A stretch of DNA of 64,000 nucleotides from Roseburia intestinalis L1-82 (GTDB lineage: Bacteria > Bacillota > Clostridia > Lachnospirales > Lachnospiraceae), in assembly GCF_900537995.1 (NCBI RefSeq), contig NZ_LR027880.1, positions 1,062,001 through 1,126,000 on the forward strand, read 5' to 3'. Below the pieces are notes generated by a model. The model searched no databases. It had not been told where the DNA came from and saw only the letters and a list, made by a program, of their open reading frames with translations. Positions 32,325-39,434 of the stretch are shown here, piece after piece. The translations under genes were made by a program, and so were the position numbers. The first letter of the stretch is position 1; every line of letters starts with the position of its first letter.

Positions 32325-33054
32325 TTTCCTCGCGCTCGAGCACCTCCTTCGCAACGAATAGCTTTTCGGTGGCTGCTATCGTCTTATTTTGGTTCATGGT
32401 GCGGGTTACGCTGTGGATCCACACCGGCACGAAGTCGTCAGGAGCTTCCTGCTCGCTGATTAGTACAATGTTGTCATGGCTCCAGAGCCGTGCGACTCTC
32501 CAGAAGTCCGCGTGGTCGAAAATTTCAACCGATTTATACTGCTTTGTGTTCTCGTAGGGTGGATCCATGTAAATGACGCACCCGGTCGGGTTCCATGCCC
32601 GGTAGTCCTTATGTAAGAAAATGACGTCCTTCAGCTTGTCCCGCTGCGCCTCGATGTTGCGCCGGCCCTCGTCCTGATAGTCACGGAGTCCTCCGGTTGT
32701 CTGAGTCTTGCCAGAGTAGCCGCCGTCGAAAAATCTGCCATTATACGAAGCCACAAAACCGACATAGCCTGCGTACCATTCCGGGTAGTCGTCGCGGTTG
32801 GCTCGGACTTTGGCGTATTCCTCGCGCTCGATGTAGCCCGGGAGCTCGCCGCCTGCCTGAATGTGCTGCATGAGGGCGATCAGGTACTTGTTGCAATCGC
32901 TGGCGATCCGCTGCGGGGCTTCGATCTTGTCGATCACATTGCAGCCGCCGCAGAATGGCTCGAGATAGGTCTCATAGCCGGAGCGCTCGATCTGTTCCTG
33001 AATGATCGGCACGATGTAGCGGGCGACTTTCGCCTTGCTTCCCATGTATTTCAT
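32308..33054 (-). CDS. DNA adenine methylase, Dam/D12 class
   Basis: 248 residues. AdoMet motif 'YLEPFCGG' (30-37), catalytic 'DPPY' (164-167), and D12-class pattern 'FVASYNGRFFDGGYSG', 'FDHADFWRVARLWSHDNIVLISEQEAP'. Alpha-class N6-adenine methyltransferase, likely protecting phage DNA. It is followed by the exonuclease gene with overlap and preceded by the 69-residue gene (ATGA overlap). Confidence 0.92.
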   Translation of the reverse strand: MKYMGSKAKVARYIVPIIQEQIERSGYETYLEPFCGGCNVIDKIEAPQRIASDCNKYLIALMQHIQAGGELPGYIEREEYAKVRANRDDYPEWYAGYVGFVASYNGRFFDGGYSGKTQTTGGLRDYQDEGRRNIEAQRDKLKDVIFLHKDYRAWNPTGCVIYMDPPYENTKQYKSVEIFDHADFWRVARLWSHDNIVLISEQEAPDDFVPVWIHSVTRTMNQNKTIAATEKLFVAKEVLEREEIVAAV

Positions 33055-33260
33055 AGGGCTGCTGCCTCCTTTCTTTGTTGTCTCTGTTTCTTCCAGTTTT
33101 GATAGTCTGCCATAACGGCAGGATCCTCGAACGCTCTCGACATTCCGCTGATTATGGTCCTGCAGAGCGCGTCGCTCTCATTTTCCGGGAGTGTATCGAG
33201 TTCGATGTTGATATTTTGCGGGGTTCTGGATCCCACGCTTTTGAGTGGTTTCATTGCCAT
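33051..33260 (-). CDS. Hypothetical phage protein
   Basis: 69 residues from ATG 33260, which follows GGAAGGAGCGACTTT. Not recognised: 'PLKSVGSRTPQNINIELDTLPENESDALCRTIISGMSRAFEDPAVMADYQNWKKQRQQRKEAAAL', helical and charged. Overlaps the zinc-ribbon gene by 83 bp in another frame, an unusually long overlap; both have ribosome sites. Confidence 0.55.
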   Translation of the reverse strand: MAMKPLKSVGSRTPQNINIELDTLPENESDALCRTIISGMSRAFEDPAVMADYQNWKKQRQQRKEAAAL

Positions 33261-33402
33261 AAAGTCGCTCCTTCCTCTGCTTGGTTTCACACACCGGGCA
33301 GACGTACCCACTCGGAGGGATAACGGCCAGAGCGCTGATCTGCCAGTCCTTACCGCATATTCGGCAGGCTGCTTGTCTCGCTTGTGAGTTCTTTCTTGCC
33401 AT
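33178..33402 (-). CDS. Zinc-ribbon phage protein
   Basis: 74 residues. ATG 33402 has GAGGAGGTCCCCTA. The protein has 'CRICGKDW...GYVCPVCETKQRKERLYG', two CxxC pairs about 20 residues apart, a clear zinc ribbon. The last 25 residues overlap the next gene and are probably not functionally important. Confidence 0.65.
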   Translation of the reverse strand: MARKNSQARQAACRICGKDWQISALAVIPPSGYVCPVCETKQRKERLYGNETTQKRGIQNPAKYQHRTRYTPGK

Positions 33403-34004
33403 TAGGGGACCTCCTCGTCGTCGCCGGCCTCGGTGTCGTCCTGCTCCTCTGGGGTATCACACCCGAGAGAGTGGAGCAGCTTGCGGGCTCTGTCTCTTGC
33501 CATGCGTTTGATCTTGGTTCTGTACTTCTTGCGGATCCGGCGCTTTTTGTGGTGTTCTGCCATGTACCACCAGTGGCGATCATTGCACCAGATACGGTCC
33601 ACCGCGTCGCGTACAATCTTCACAATTTTACCGGCCAGCTCTTTGATCCAGTCGAACACCGGGGAGAGCATGCGCTCTATGATTTCTTTGAGCTCCTCGA
33701 GCTTCTCACTGAGCTGTCGAATATCGTCCGGGATCTGTATGCCGTCGTCTGGGGAGCAGTCTCTAAAATAATCGGGCAGCGGCGGGGCGGTGAGGCCTCG
33801 GCAAAATTCCGCGGTAGTTATTCCGCTGCGGCTTGTGTGCTGCATTACATTAAAGAGGACCGTCTCAAAGTCTGAGGGGTGGCTGCTTACGGTTTGCAGG
33901 ATCCGGTTGCGGTATTTCTTGCGGATCCGGTATTTTCTGCCATGCTCAGCGAAGTGGATCCACTTGCGCGGTATGTAAGTAGGGTAGTAGTCTTTTGCTT
34001 TCAT
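33402..34004 (-). CDS. Basic phage protein with a duplicated RIRKKYR module
   Basis: 200 residues, not recognised. A 20-residue block occurs twice: 'FAEHGRKYRIRKKYRNRI' near residue 18 and 'MAEHHKKRRIRKKYRTKI' near residue 147, each after a Trp/His context. Between them lies a helical acidic stretch ('DDIRQLSEKLEELKEIIERM'). The basic repeats suggest nucleic-acid binding. First gene of the leftward early operon, behind the operator at 34025-34041. Confidence 0.6.
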   Translation of the reverse strand: MKAKDYYPTYIPRKWIHFAEHGRKYRIRKKYRNRILQTVSSHPSDFETVLFNVMQHTSRSGITTAEFCRGLTAPPLPDYFRDCSPDDGIQIPDDIRQLSEKLEELKEIIERMLSPVFDWIKELAGKIVKIVRDAVDRIWCNDRHWWYMAEHHKKRRIRKKYRTKIKRMARDRARKLLHSLGCDTPEEQDDTEAGDDEEVP

Positions 34005-34024
34005 TGTGCACCTCCGTTTCCTAA

Positions 34025-34041
34025 CTTACGCGGTGCGTAAG
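34025..34041. promoter_or_regulatory. Repressor operator, perfect palindrome CTTACGC-GGT-GCGTAAG
   Basis: A 17-bp perfect dyad that overlaps the stop codon of the Cro-like gene and lies just before the first early gene. The same half site recurs three times between the two repressor genes, so this is probably an operator for one or both of them, acting on readthrough or a promoter of the early operon. Confidence 0.7.
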
Positions 34042-34265
34042 ATAAGGCTAAAAAAAATACGGCCGGCCTTTTCTGGCGGGATCTCCAGAGAAAATACGAG
34101 CTTTTCCATGACGTCGGACGAGGGCTGCACTTTCCCGTTTAATATGTTGCTAAGTGTGTTTCTATTGATCCCGGTTTTCTCCGCGAGCTCCTTAATTGTT
34201 TTGATTTCTTTCTCTGCCATGATCTTTTTGATCTCGATGTAGTCGGTTTTATAAATTTCTGCCAT
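34026..34265 (-). CDS. Cro/CI-type helix-turn-helix repressor
   Basis: 79 residues, a single HTH_3 domain: 'IKTIKELAEKTGINRNTLSNILNGKVQPSSDVMEKLVFSLEIPPEKAGRIFF'. Diverges from the CI-like gene across 178 bp holding three GCGTAAG sites, the standard lysis-lysogeny layout; this one, on the lytic side, should act as Cro. RBS AAGGAGGCACACA. Confidence 0.85.
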   Translation of the reverse strand: MAEIYKTDYIEIKKIMAEKEIKTIKELAEKTGINRNTLSNILNGKVQPSSDVMEKLVFSLEIPPEKAGRIFFSLILRTA

Positions 34266-34287
34266 TGTGTGCCTCCTTTCTTAAAAA

Positions 34288-34304
34288 CTTACCTACTGCG
34301 TAAG
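34288..34304. promoter_or_regulatory. Operator copy CTTAC-CTACTGC-GTAAG
   Basis: 17 bp with the same outer half sites as the operator at 34025. It lies 22 bp upstream of the Cro-like start codon and so overlaps its likely promoter. Confidence 0.65.
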
Positions 34305-34334
34305 GTTATAGTAACACCAGCAAGCAAGCGTGTC

Positions 34335-34393
34335 AATACTTTTTGCGTAAGTTTTTTGATATTATGCATAGTATTAGTTGCGTTTTGCGTAAG
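34335..34393. promoter_or_regulatory. Two further operator half-sites (GCGTAAG) before the CI-like gene
   Basis: GCGTAAG at 34345-34351 and 34387-34393 in the same orientation, 42 bp apart, each with a degenerate left half. Between them is a TATTATGCATAGTATTA dyad. These probably control the rightward repressor promoter. Confidence 0.6.
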
Positions 34394-34443
34394 TTTGTGA
34401 TATTCTAAGGGTGTTCTAAATAAGAAGGAAGGAGGTGCCAGAC

Positions 34444-34791
34444 ATGGCCGAGATCAACGACCGAATAAAGGAGCGGCGGCTCGCAGCCGGCAAAACGCTG
34501 TTAGAAGTGGCTGAGTATTTAGGAGTCAAAGAAGCGACAGCGCAGCGGTACGAGAGCGGAGAAATAAAGAACATTAAGCATGAGACGATCGTCTCACTGG
34601 CTCAGCTCTTTAATTGTTCTCCGGCGTACCTTATGGGCTGGGAGTCAAAGGCGGTTGTCAATGATTTCCCGCTATCTGATATAGAGAAGGAAATAATCAT
34701 AGCATACCGCAAAACCGACGCAATAGGCAAGGCTTGTGTGCTTCGCACGCTCGGCGTTGACGAAAAAGGGGACAATCAAAAAATGGCATAA
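34444..34791 (+). CDS. CI-like phage repressor (short, no peptidase domain)
   Basis: 115 residues from ATG 34444, 8 bp after GAAGGAGG. HTH at 'KTLLEVAEYLGVKEATAQRYESGEIKNIKHETIVSLAQLFNCSPAYLMGWE'. There is no LexA/CI-type autoprotease domain, so induction cannot go through RecA-driven self-cleavage; another signal or antirepressor is needed. Probably keeps the prophage silent. Confidence 0.85.
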   Translation: MAEINDRIKERRLAAGKTLLEVAEYLGVKEATAQRYESGEIKNIKHETIVSLAQLFNCSPAYLMGWESKAVVNDFPLSDIEKEIIIAYRKTDAIGKACVLRTLGVDEKGDNQKMA

Positions 34792-34853
34792 ATTACCATA
34801 AGAAACGCCCCCGAACTTCCCGAGAGGGAAATGTTATAAAACTTGATTTTACA

Positions 34854-34896
34854 TAACCGACGCGGCCGGCCCAGAACTCCGGCCGATGATCGGTTA
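34854..34896. promoter_or_regulatory. Nested inverted repeat in the leader of the TM2 gene
   Basis: TAACCG (34854) pairs with CGGTTA (34891) and, inside it, CGGCCGG (34863) with CCGGCCG (34879). The structure ends just before the ribosome site AAGGAGG of the next gene. No T-run follows. It may be a terminator remnant of the repressor transcript, an RNA control element, or a protein site. Confidence 0.5.
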
Positions 34897-34923
34897 CAAT
34901 AAAAGCGAAGGAGGTCCTTATAT

Positions 34924-35511
34924 ATGGGAATGAGATTTAGAAAGAGCAAAAAGATCGCGCCGGGTGTTCGCCTGAACCTGAGCGCAAAGAGCGCAAGCGT
35001 ATCAATCGGCCCGAAGGGTTTCAAGAAAACATTCAGCACCAGCGGCAGAGTGACAACAACGGTGGGGATCCCGGGTACCGGGCTTTCCTACTCCACAAGT
35101 AAGAAAACGGGCCAGACTGCTGCCGGTTCCACCTCTCAGGAGGCGCCTGCTGCCCCCGTGGTGGCTTCCAATAAAAACAAGTGGGTAACTCTTGCCCTCT
35201 GTGTGTTCCTCGGCTTCTTTGGGGCTCACCGCTTCTATGTTGGCAAGGTCGGCACCGGAGTCCTTTATATTTTCACTGTCGGCGGTCTGGGCTTCGGCTG
35301 GATCATTGACATGGTTATGATCTGTTGCAACAAATTCACCGACAGCACCGGCGCGGTGGTTGGTCTGAAGGTTGCTGAGTATACCAGACAGCCGGATCCT
35401 GATCTTGCAGAGGCTTCTCTGGAGGAGCAGCGGGAGGCAGCGGCCGAGACTGCCAGAGCTTACGGCTATACCGTAATAGAGTCAGGCGCTCAGGATAATG
35501 CCGACAAGTAA
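34924..35511 (+). CDS. DUF4236-TM2 membrane protein (lysogenic accessory gene)
   Basis: 195 residues. N-terminal DUF4236 ('MRFRKSKKIAPGVRLNLSAKSASVSIGPKG...TSGRVTTTVGIPGTGLSYSTSKK'), a Pro/Ala linker, a TM2 domain ('KWVTLALCVFLGFFGAHRFYVGKVGTGVLYIFTVGGLGFGWIIDMVMIC'), and a charged tail. Good ribosome site AAGGAGGTCCTTATAT. Placed between repressor and integrase, where lysogenic conversion genes sit; it overlaps the integrase start by 14 bp. Confidence 0.85.
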   Translation: MGMRFRKSKKIAPGVRLNLSAKSASVSIGPKGFKKTFSTSGRVTTTVGIPGTGLSYSTSKKTGQTAAGSTSQEAPAAPVVASNKNKWVTLALCVFLGFFGAHRFYVGKVGTGVLYIFTVGGLGFGWIIDMVMICCNKFTDSTGAVVGLKVAEYTRQPDPDLAEASLEEQREAAAETARAYGYTVIESGAQDNADK

Positions 35512-37156
35512 AAACACGGCTCGAAAATATGCCGCAGGAGGTAGCTCGGATAATTCCTGCGGCGTAGAGCCATTACGGGCGGTCATATACGCAAGATATT
35601 CCAGCAGCGGCCAGCGTGAGGAGTCGATCGAGGGACAGCTCCGCGACTGCTACGAGTTCGCCAAAAAGCACGGCATTATTGTCATAGGCGAATACATCGA
35701 CAAGGCAATGACTGGACGAGTGGACCGGCGGCCAGACTTTCAAAGAATGATGAAGGACAGCGAGAAGGGTCGCTTTAATTGCGTTTTGCTCTGGAAAATG
35801 GACCGTTTTGCCCGGAACCGTTACGACTCAGCCATGTATAAATATAAGCTCAAAAAGAACGGGATCCGTATTTTCTACGCAAAAGAGACCATACCGGACG
35901 GCCCGGAGGGTATTATATTAGAGTCAGTAATGGAGGGCTACGCTGAGTATTACAGCGAAAACCTCGCCCAGAACGTGAAGCGCGGCAACTACGACAGCGC
36001 GCTGGAGCTCAAAACACTGGGAAAGACCTGCCTCGGGTTGAAAACCGGCCCAGACGGTCGCTATATGATAGATCAGGCCGAGGCCGCTATCGTTCGCAGG
36101 ATCTTCGAGGAGTATGCCGAGGGTGAGCGCGCGAAGGATATATACGAGAGACTAAACTCAGAGGGCTACCGGACGAGCCGGGGCGGTAAATTCAACAAGA
36201 ATAGCCTCCGGCGTATTCTATCGAATAAAAAATATATTGGTGTCTATGAGTATGAGGACATTTATGTCGAGAATGGGATCCCGGCCATAATTACCGATCG
36301 GGATCTATTTGAGAGGGTTCAGAAAATGCTAAAAATAAACCACGACGCACCGGCCAGAGGCAAGGCGCAAAATTTCCTGCTTACAACAAAATTGTTTTGC
36401 GGGCTTTGTGGTTCTCCGATGATAGGCGACGGCGGCACCAGCCACACCGGGAAAGCATACGCCTATTACTCATGTACGAAGCGCAAGCGCGGCCGGAGCT
36501 GCAAGAAGGAGTCGGTGCCTAAAGACTGGATCGAGGACCTTGTTGTCGGCGAGCTTGTCAAGATCGTACACAACGACGAACTGATCGAGCAGATTGCCGA
36601 TCGCGTCATGGAGTACCAGAAAAGAGAAAAGGATCAGTCCGGCCTTCATGCGTTGGAGATCCGGCAGAAAGAAAACGAGAAAGCAATCAGCAACATGCTG
36701 GCAGCCATTGAAGCCGGCATAATTACCCCGAGTACAAAAACCCGGCTCATGGAGCTGGAGGCTGATCGCGCGGACATTGAAAAGGGAATAGCTCACGAGC
36801 TCTTAGCAGAGCCAGAGTTCGAGCGGGATCAAATTATCTACTTTTTAGAGAGGTTCCGCTCTGGAGATATAAACGACGAGGCGTACCGCATTATGTTGGT
36901 CGATACGTTCCTAAATTCCGTCTATTTGTACGACGACGATCATCTGGTTTTAGTGATGAATTACTCAGGAGAGAATTGCAAGGTTGATCTCAAACTGGTG
37001 GAAGGCGCTGTCAGTGGTGACGGTTGCAAAGGTTCAGCTTTTGCGCCGTCAAGCGCATTGAAAAAAGATTCAGTTTTTACTGGATCTTTTTTCTTATTCA
37101 TGATAATAGAATGTTCACGGAGCGCGCATTCTATTATTTGCTCTTGGATGAGATAA
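35498..37156 (+). CDS. Large serine recombinase (phage integrase), C-terminus reading into host DNA
   Basis: 552 residues. Resolvase domain about 27-175 with catalytic Ser35 in 'YARYSSSGQREESIEGQ', recombinase domain about 185-300, zinc ribbon 'CGLCGSPM...YYSCTKRKRGRSCKKE', coiled coil about 360-450. The normal end appears to be near residue 520 ('AFAPSSALKK'). The last 30 residues lie on a terminator hairpin and on a repeat also found in host DNA at 59393, so the stop codon is supplied by the chromosome. Integrates or excises the phage. Confidence 0.93.
   Translation: MPTSKNTARKYAAGGSSDNSCGVEPLRAVIYARYSSSGQREESIEGQLRDCYEFAKKHGIIVIGEYIDKAMTGRVDRRPDFQRMMKDSEKGRFNCVLLWKMDRFARNRYDSAMYKYKLKKNGIRIFYAKETIPDGPEGIILESVMEGYAEYYSENLAQNVKRGNYDSALELKTLGKTCLGLKTGPDGRYMIDQAEAAIVRRIFEEYAEGERAKDIYERLNSEGYRTSRGGKFNKNSLRRILSNKKYIGVYEYEDIYVENGIPAIITDRDLFERVQKMLKINHDAPARGKAQNFLLTTKLFCGLCGSPMIGDGGTSHTGKAYAYYSCTKRKRGRSCKKESVPKDWIEDLVVGELVKIVHNDELIEQIADRVMEYQKREKDQSGLHALEIRQKENEKAISNMLAAIEAGIITPSTKTRLMELEADRADIEKGIAHELLAEPEFERDQIIYFLERFRSGDINDEAYRIMLVDTFLNSVYLYDDDHLVLVMNYSGENCKVDLKLVEGAVSGDGCKGSAFAPSSALKKDSVFTGSFFLFMIIECSRSAHSIICSWMR
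35531..35563. other. 9-bp stem hairpin at the start of the integrase gene
   Basis: GCCGCAGGA at 35531 and TCCTGCGGC at 35555 form a perfect stem around a 15-base loop. It falls in codons 12-22, before the conserved resolvase part. It could limit translation or be a recombination-related site. Confidence 0.4.
37061..37092. terminator. Bidirectional terminator at the prophage right junction
   Basis: AAAAAAGAT-T-CAGT, TTTT loop, ACTG-G-ATCTTTTTT, with A and T runs on both sides, working in either direction. It lies inside the annotated 3' end of the integrase frame and is followed at once by the dispersed repeat that follows other host terminators, so it is likely host DNA. Confidence 0.7.
37094..37133 (+). 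repeat. 40-bp terminator-linked dispersed repeat, copy 1
   Basis: Begins TTATTCATGA and ends GCATTCTA, with an inner dyad TAGAATG / CATTCTA. Identical to the copy at 59393-59432 at 37 of 40 positions. Both follow a terminator directly. Confidence 0.8.
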
Positions 37157-37167
37157 AAATTAAATAT

Positions 37168-37400
37168 GGGCGAAATATATAGAAGATAGAGGTGATTTCA
37201 TCCATTTTATAATAGAAATTCATTTAACATACAAGAAAATGGGTGAAAAAGGATGAGATTTCATTATAATAGCCCACGAAAATCAAAAAGTCAGGGTGAA
37301 AACAGCAGAAATGAAGGAGTTTCGCCCAAAATGATAGAGGAAGAAGTTGAAAATAGAAAATAATGGGTGAAAGTGGTTTGAAAGATGGAAATTTAGCCCG
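37168..37400 (+). repeat. Dyad-symmetric GGGYGAAA motif element, copy 1
   Basis: AT-rich non-coding DNA with GGGCGAAAT (37168), TTTCATCCA (37196), GGGTGAAAA (37241), CCCACGAA (37273), GGGTGAAAA (37294), TTTCGCCCA (37320), GGGTGAAAG (37365) and TTTAGCCCG (37392). Offsets mirror around the centre. A second copy in reverse at 62441-62672 has the same motifs at the same offsets within 1-2 bp, with unrelated sequence between. It fills the gap between the integrase and tRNA-Gly. No gene is seen here. Confidence 0.75.
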
Positions 37401-37594
37401 TTCATCTGGTGGATGTCTGTTATGTGTGGATCAGAGTGAAAGCAGAGTAAATTTAAACGGAAACCCCATTCACAAATTCGCAGGAAAGCTTTGAAAAAGC
37501 ACTGTGTGATCAGTAAAAAAGTGTAATTAATTTTTACATTGCAATAAAAAAATGGAAAACCTTGTAAACCAAAGTTTCCCATCATTAAGAGAAG

Positions 37595-37667
37595 AGCGCG
37601 AGACGGGACTCGAACCCGCGGCCCCGACCTTGGCAAGGTCGTGCTCCACCAACTGAGCCACTCGCGC
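37595..37667 (-). tRNA. tRNA-Gly (GCC anticodon)
   Basis: 73 nt on the minus strand: acceptor GCGCGAG pairing with CTCGCGC, D-arm GCTC-AGTTGGTGGA-GCAC, anticodon arm GACCT-TGCCA-AGGTC giving anticodon GCC, T-arm GCGGG-TTCGAAC-CCGT. No encoded CCA. It lies beside the prophage but is not interrupted by it, as expected for a serine rather than tyrosine integrase. Confidence 0.95.
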
Positions 37668-37853
37668 ATATGTAAATTGTTTTGTATCTGTCTGTCAGAC
37701 ACATTCGATATCATACTATGGGAAACAGGATTTGTCAACAAATTTTTTGAAATAGTTATAATGAAAGCTGAAAATCATGTATTTTGGAGAAAAAACCATT
37801 TTTTGATTTAAAAAAGAATTAATAATATTCATCTATATATTAAGTAGGAAAAA

Positions 37854-37862
37854 TGCTATAAT
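37854..37862 (+). promoter_or_regulatory. Extended -10 promoter for the exporter operon
   Basis: TGCTATAAT, an extended -10 element, lies about 50 bp before the first adaptor gene in very AT-rich DNA; no good -35 is seen. Confidence 0.5.
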
Positions 37863-37913
37863 ACGGGATGTCTGATTAGCAGGATGCAGACAGTGGACAT
37901 TTAAGGAGGAACT

Positions 37914-39434
37914 ATGGAAAAGAAAAAAATAATTATCCCGGTTGTAACCATTGCAGTGATTGGAGCAGTTGGAGGAACCGGTTATTATTATCGTGACAAT
38001 GTGATAGATATGGCAACAGAGGCATTTGATGTAGTTGCAGAGAAGATTCCGTTTTTACAGTCGGGAAAATCGGATGATAAAGTGTATGTTGAAAAAGTTT
38101 CCAAGATTATGAATACATATACAGGAAACACCAACCGGTATAATGGTGTTGTGGAGTCACAGGACAGTTATGAGGTAAATGTGGATTCGTCACGTACCAT
38201 CAAAGAGATTCTTGTAAAAGTGGGGGATGAGGTAGAAGAGGGGCAGACACTTGTCACCTATGATACCAGCGAACTTGAGATGCAGGTGAAACAGGCAAAA
38301 CTTGAACTCGAGGGAATCCAGAATGAGATTGACAGTTCCAATAAAAAGATAGCCACATTGACCGATGAATTAAATAAAACGACAGATGAGGACGATAAAT
38401 TTTCACTGACGACAGATATTCAGTCGGAGGAAAATTCCATCGAGGAGAATAAACTTGATCTTGAGAGCAAGAACCTTGAAATATCAAAATATGAAGACCA
38501 GATCGATGCATCGTCTGTTGTCAGCAAAAAATCTGGCGTGGTAAAGGAAATCAACGAGAACGGTACAGACAGTAATGGCAATAATGCTGCGTTTATGACG
38601 ATTCTTCAGACAGGTGAATACCGTGTAAAAGGAAGTATCGATGAGCAGAATGTATGGATGATCTCAGATGGACAGGCGGTCATCATACGTTCGAGGGTGG
38701 ATGAAAGTCAGACATGGAATGGAACGATTTCAAAGATTGATACAGATAACGTGCAGAAAAGTGATGACGATTCATCTTCAGACAGTAGTGTCTCTGCAAC
38801 AAAGTACCCGTTTTATGTGGAACTTCCATCTGCAGAGGGATTGCTGTTAGGACAGCATGTATATATTGAACTTGACGAAGGTCAGGACGATCAGCAGAAA
38901 GAAGGAATCTGGCTGTATTCCAACTATGTTGTTCAGGATGACAGCGGTGCTTATGTCTGGGCGGCAAATGATAAGAAACGTCTGGAAAAACGTTATGTAG
39001 AACTTGGTGAATACGATGAAGATCTTGCAGAGTATGAGATTTTATCCGGACTTTCGCTGGACGACTATATCACATGGCCGATGGAAGGACTCTATGAGGG
39101 TGTAACGACCGTGACAGATGTGAGCGAGGTCGATTATTCTTCGCCTCTTTATAATCAGGATGGCACCGAGATGCTTGATTATGGCACTGAGATGCTTGAT
39201 TACGGTACGGAGATGTTGTATGAAAACGGAATGTACGATACGGAAATGATGATCGATAATGGTATGCAGAATTATGTAAATGGCGATATGGAAGATGGAT
39301 CAGGTTATGATGGAGCTGACGATGGCGATTCTGCGGATGATGCGGAATATGATGACTCTGATTACGATGATTCTGACTATGAGGATTCTGATGATTCCTA
39401 TGATGATTCCAATGATATGGAGGTAGGGGAATGA
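37914..39434 (+). CDS. HlyD/MacA-like membrane fusion protein with acidic repeat tail
   Basis: 506 residues. An N-terminal membrane anchor ('IIIPVVTIAVIGAVGGTGYYY'), a lipoyl half ('TIKEILVKVGDEVEEGQTLVTYDTSELE'), a coiled coil (about 115-200), the second lipoyl half ('VSKKSGVVKEINENG') and a beta-barrel part. The C-terminus adds three 7-residue repeats ('GTEMLDY') and a run of D/Y/S. Works with the ABC genes downstream. RBS AAGGAGGAACT. The tail is unusual for the family. Confidence 0.9.
   Translation: MEKKKIIIPVVTIAVIGAVGGTGYYYRDNVIDMATEAFDVVAEKIPFLQSGKSDDKVYVEKVSKIMNTYTGNTNRYNGVVESQDSYEVNVDSSRTIKEILVKVGDEVEEGQTLVTYDTSELEMQVKQAKLELEGIQNEIDSSNKKIATLTDELNKTTDEDDKFSLTTDIQSEENSIEENKLDLESKNLEISKYEDQIDASSVVSKKSGVVKEINENGTDSNGNNAAFMTILQTGEYRVKGSIDEQNVWMISDGQAVIIRSRVDESQTWNGTISKIDTDNVQKSDDDSSSDSSVSATKYPFYVELPSAEGLLLGQHVYIELDEGQDDQQKEGIWLYSNYVVQDDSGAYVWAANDKKRLEKRYVELGEYDEDLAEYEILSGLSLDDYITWPMEGLYEGVTTVTDVSEVDYSSPLYNQDGTEMLDYGTEMLDYGTEMLYENGMYDTEMMIDNGMQNYVNGDMEDGSGYDGADDGDSADDAEYDDSDYDDSDYEDSDDSYDDSNDMEVGE
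39162..39221 (+). repeat. 21-bp tandem repeat coding for GTEMLDY
   Basis: Three units of 21 bp (39162, 39183, 39204) encode GTEMLDY, GTEMLDY, GTEMLY, followed by looser echoes ('DTEMMID'). Unequal crossing-over would change the copy number in frame. Confidence 0.7.

Noticed and set aside
37168..37400. CRISPR-like array (short motifs at regular spacing)
   Set aside because: Motifs alternate in orientation, are only 8-9 bp and the layout is mirror-symmetric; no cas genes.
37595..37667. tRNA-Gly as the attachment site
   Set aside because: The tRNA is intact, lies over 400 bp from the integrase end, and the integrase is a serine recombinase, which rarely uses tRNA genes.
37283..37741. 152-residue frame on the minus strand across tRNA-Gly
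   Set aside because: It reads through the tRNA and the motif element; no ribosome site and unlike-protein sequence.
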